DNA of 64,000 nucleotides, taken from NCBI RefSeq assembly GCF_021341785.1, contig NZ_JAJTTF010000007.1, positions 186,001 to 250,000 on the forward strand, in the 5' to 3' direction. Source of the stretch: Microbacterium sp. Au-Mic1. GTDB lineage: Bacteria > Actinomycetota > Actinomycetes > Actinomycetales > Microbacteriaceae. Made by a program: the position numbers and the translations under genes. Each line of letters begins with the position of its first letter. Within the stretch, counting starts at the first letter, position 1. The notes beneath the pieces were generated by a model, which saw only the letters and a program-made list of their open reading frames with translations, made no database searches and was not told the origin of the DNA. Shown in pieces: positions 63,934 to 64,000 of this stretch.

Positions 63934-64000
63934 AGGCGGATCCTTCCGCGGTCGGGCAGCAGCGTGTGCAGGGTCTCCGGGGCCGCGAGGCGCCGACCCT
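63930..64000 (-). CDS. C-terminal end of a gene running off the right edge
   Basis: The last 22 codons of a minus-strand frame read GRRLAAPETLHTLLPDRGRI-RL and stop at 63930, overlapping the PucR start by four bases. It is too short to identify. Catabolic enzymes or transporters often precede PucR genes. Confidence 0.5.
   Translation of the reverse strand, partial: GRRLAAPETLHTLLPDRGRIRL

Overview
The window is a high-GC chromosomal segment of an actinobacterium of the family Microbacteriaceae, most likely Microbacterium or a close relative. The evidence is GC-rich third codon positions, an Lsr2 nucleoid protein, CarD, the SenX3/RegX3 pair, an XPB-type helicase, DUF3263, DUF3027 and DUF4032 proteins, a fused IspDF, and GC-rich hairpin terminators that often lack a U-run. 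There are about 63 protein genes, three tRNA genes (Arg-CCT, Thr-TGT, Lys-TTT), no rRNA, no CRISPR array and no insertion sequence or prophage. It is mostly core genome with small accessory insertions.

Layout. 0-4.3 kb: the N-terminal part of a large helicase-like gene, an alkyltransferase-like protein that has lost its catalytic cysteine, a GAF-LuxR regulator, a guanidine-III riboswitch controlling an SMR (Gdx) exporter, Lsr2, tRNA-Arg and an HNH nuclease. 4.3-7.6 kb: two paralogous exported M23-type peptidases, each behind a matching promoter and structured leader, then a DtxR/IdeR regulator with its own iron box. 7.6-14 kb: serC, a DUF3027 gene coupled to a cold-shock gene, a two-TM protein, and the helicase-associated protein/XPB pair. 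14-19.3 kb: a TetR/alpha-beta hydrolase pair, an FMN reductase with a zinc-ribbon mini-protein, an OmpR-type two-component system and an orphan WXG100 protein. 19.3-25 kb: groEL under tandem CIRCE operators, a LytR_C protein, DUF3263, msrB coupled to a nitroreductase with a lysine-rich tail, a DMT transporter, an SRAP protein and tRNA-Thr. 25-29 kb: a DsbA-fold membrane protein without its cysteine pair, a sugar-type ABC ATPase and a DUF4032 kinase-like protein.

29-38.6 kb carries the conserved rlmB-cysS-ispDF-carD neighbourhood, interrupted by an oxidoreductase gene and by a PadR-ABC exporter cassette on the other strand. 38.6-44 kb: an LpqE-like lipoprotein, regX3-senX3, divergent phoU, gpm and an exported dioxygenase-like lipoprotein. 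44-50 kb: GNAT, methyltransferase, and a nitrobindin-ygfZ-pabAB operon with small membrane genes upstream. 50-60 kb: a GlnR-like regulator, ppk with a MutT1-type Nudix gene, and pstSCAB with a second pstS. 60-64 kb: a flavodoxin-like protein, pabC, an unexplained structured element, a hypothetical gene, tRNA-Lys and a PucR regulator.

The strongest functional theme is phosphate: SenX3/RegX3, PhoU, PPK, MutT1, PstSCAB and the second PstS lie within 20 kb, and Pho-box-like repeats precede both pstS and phoU. Folate/PABA (pabAB and pabC) and one-carbon/iron-sulfur maintenance (ygfZ) form a smaller theme. A window-wide feature is a -10-like hexamer 6-8 bases before the start codon at 17 genes, which suggests widespread leaderless mRNAs. 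The best candidate for something undescribed is the paired leader of the two M23 genes, where a hairpin loop is conserved while its stem changes with compensation.
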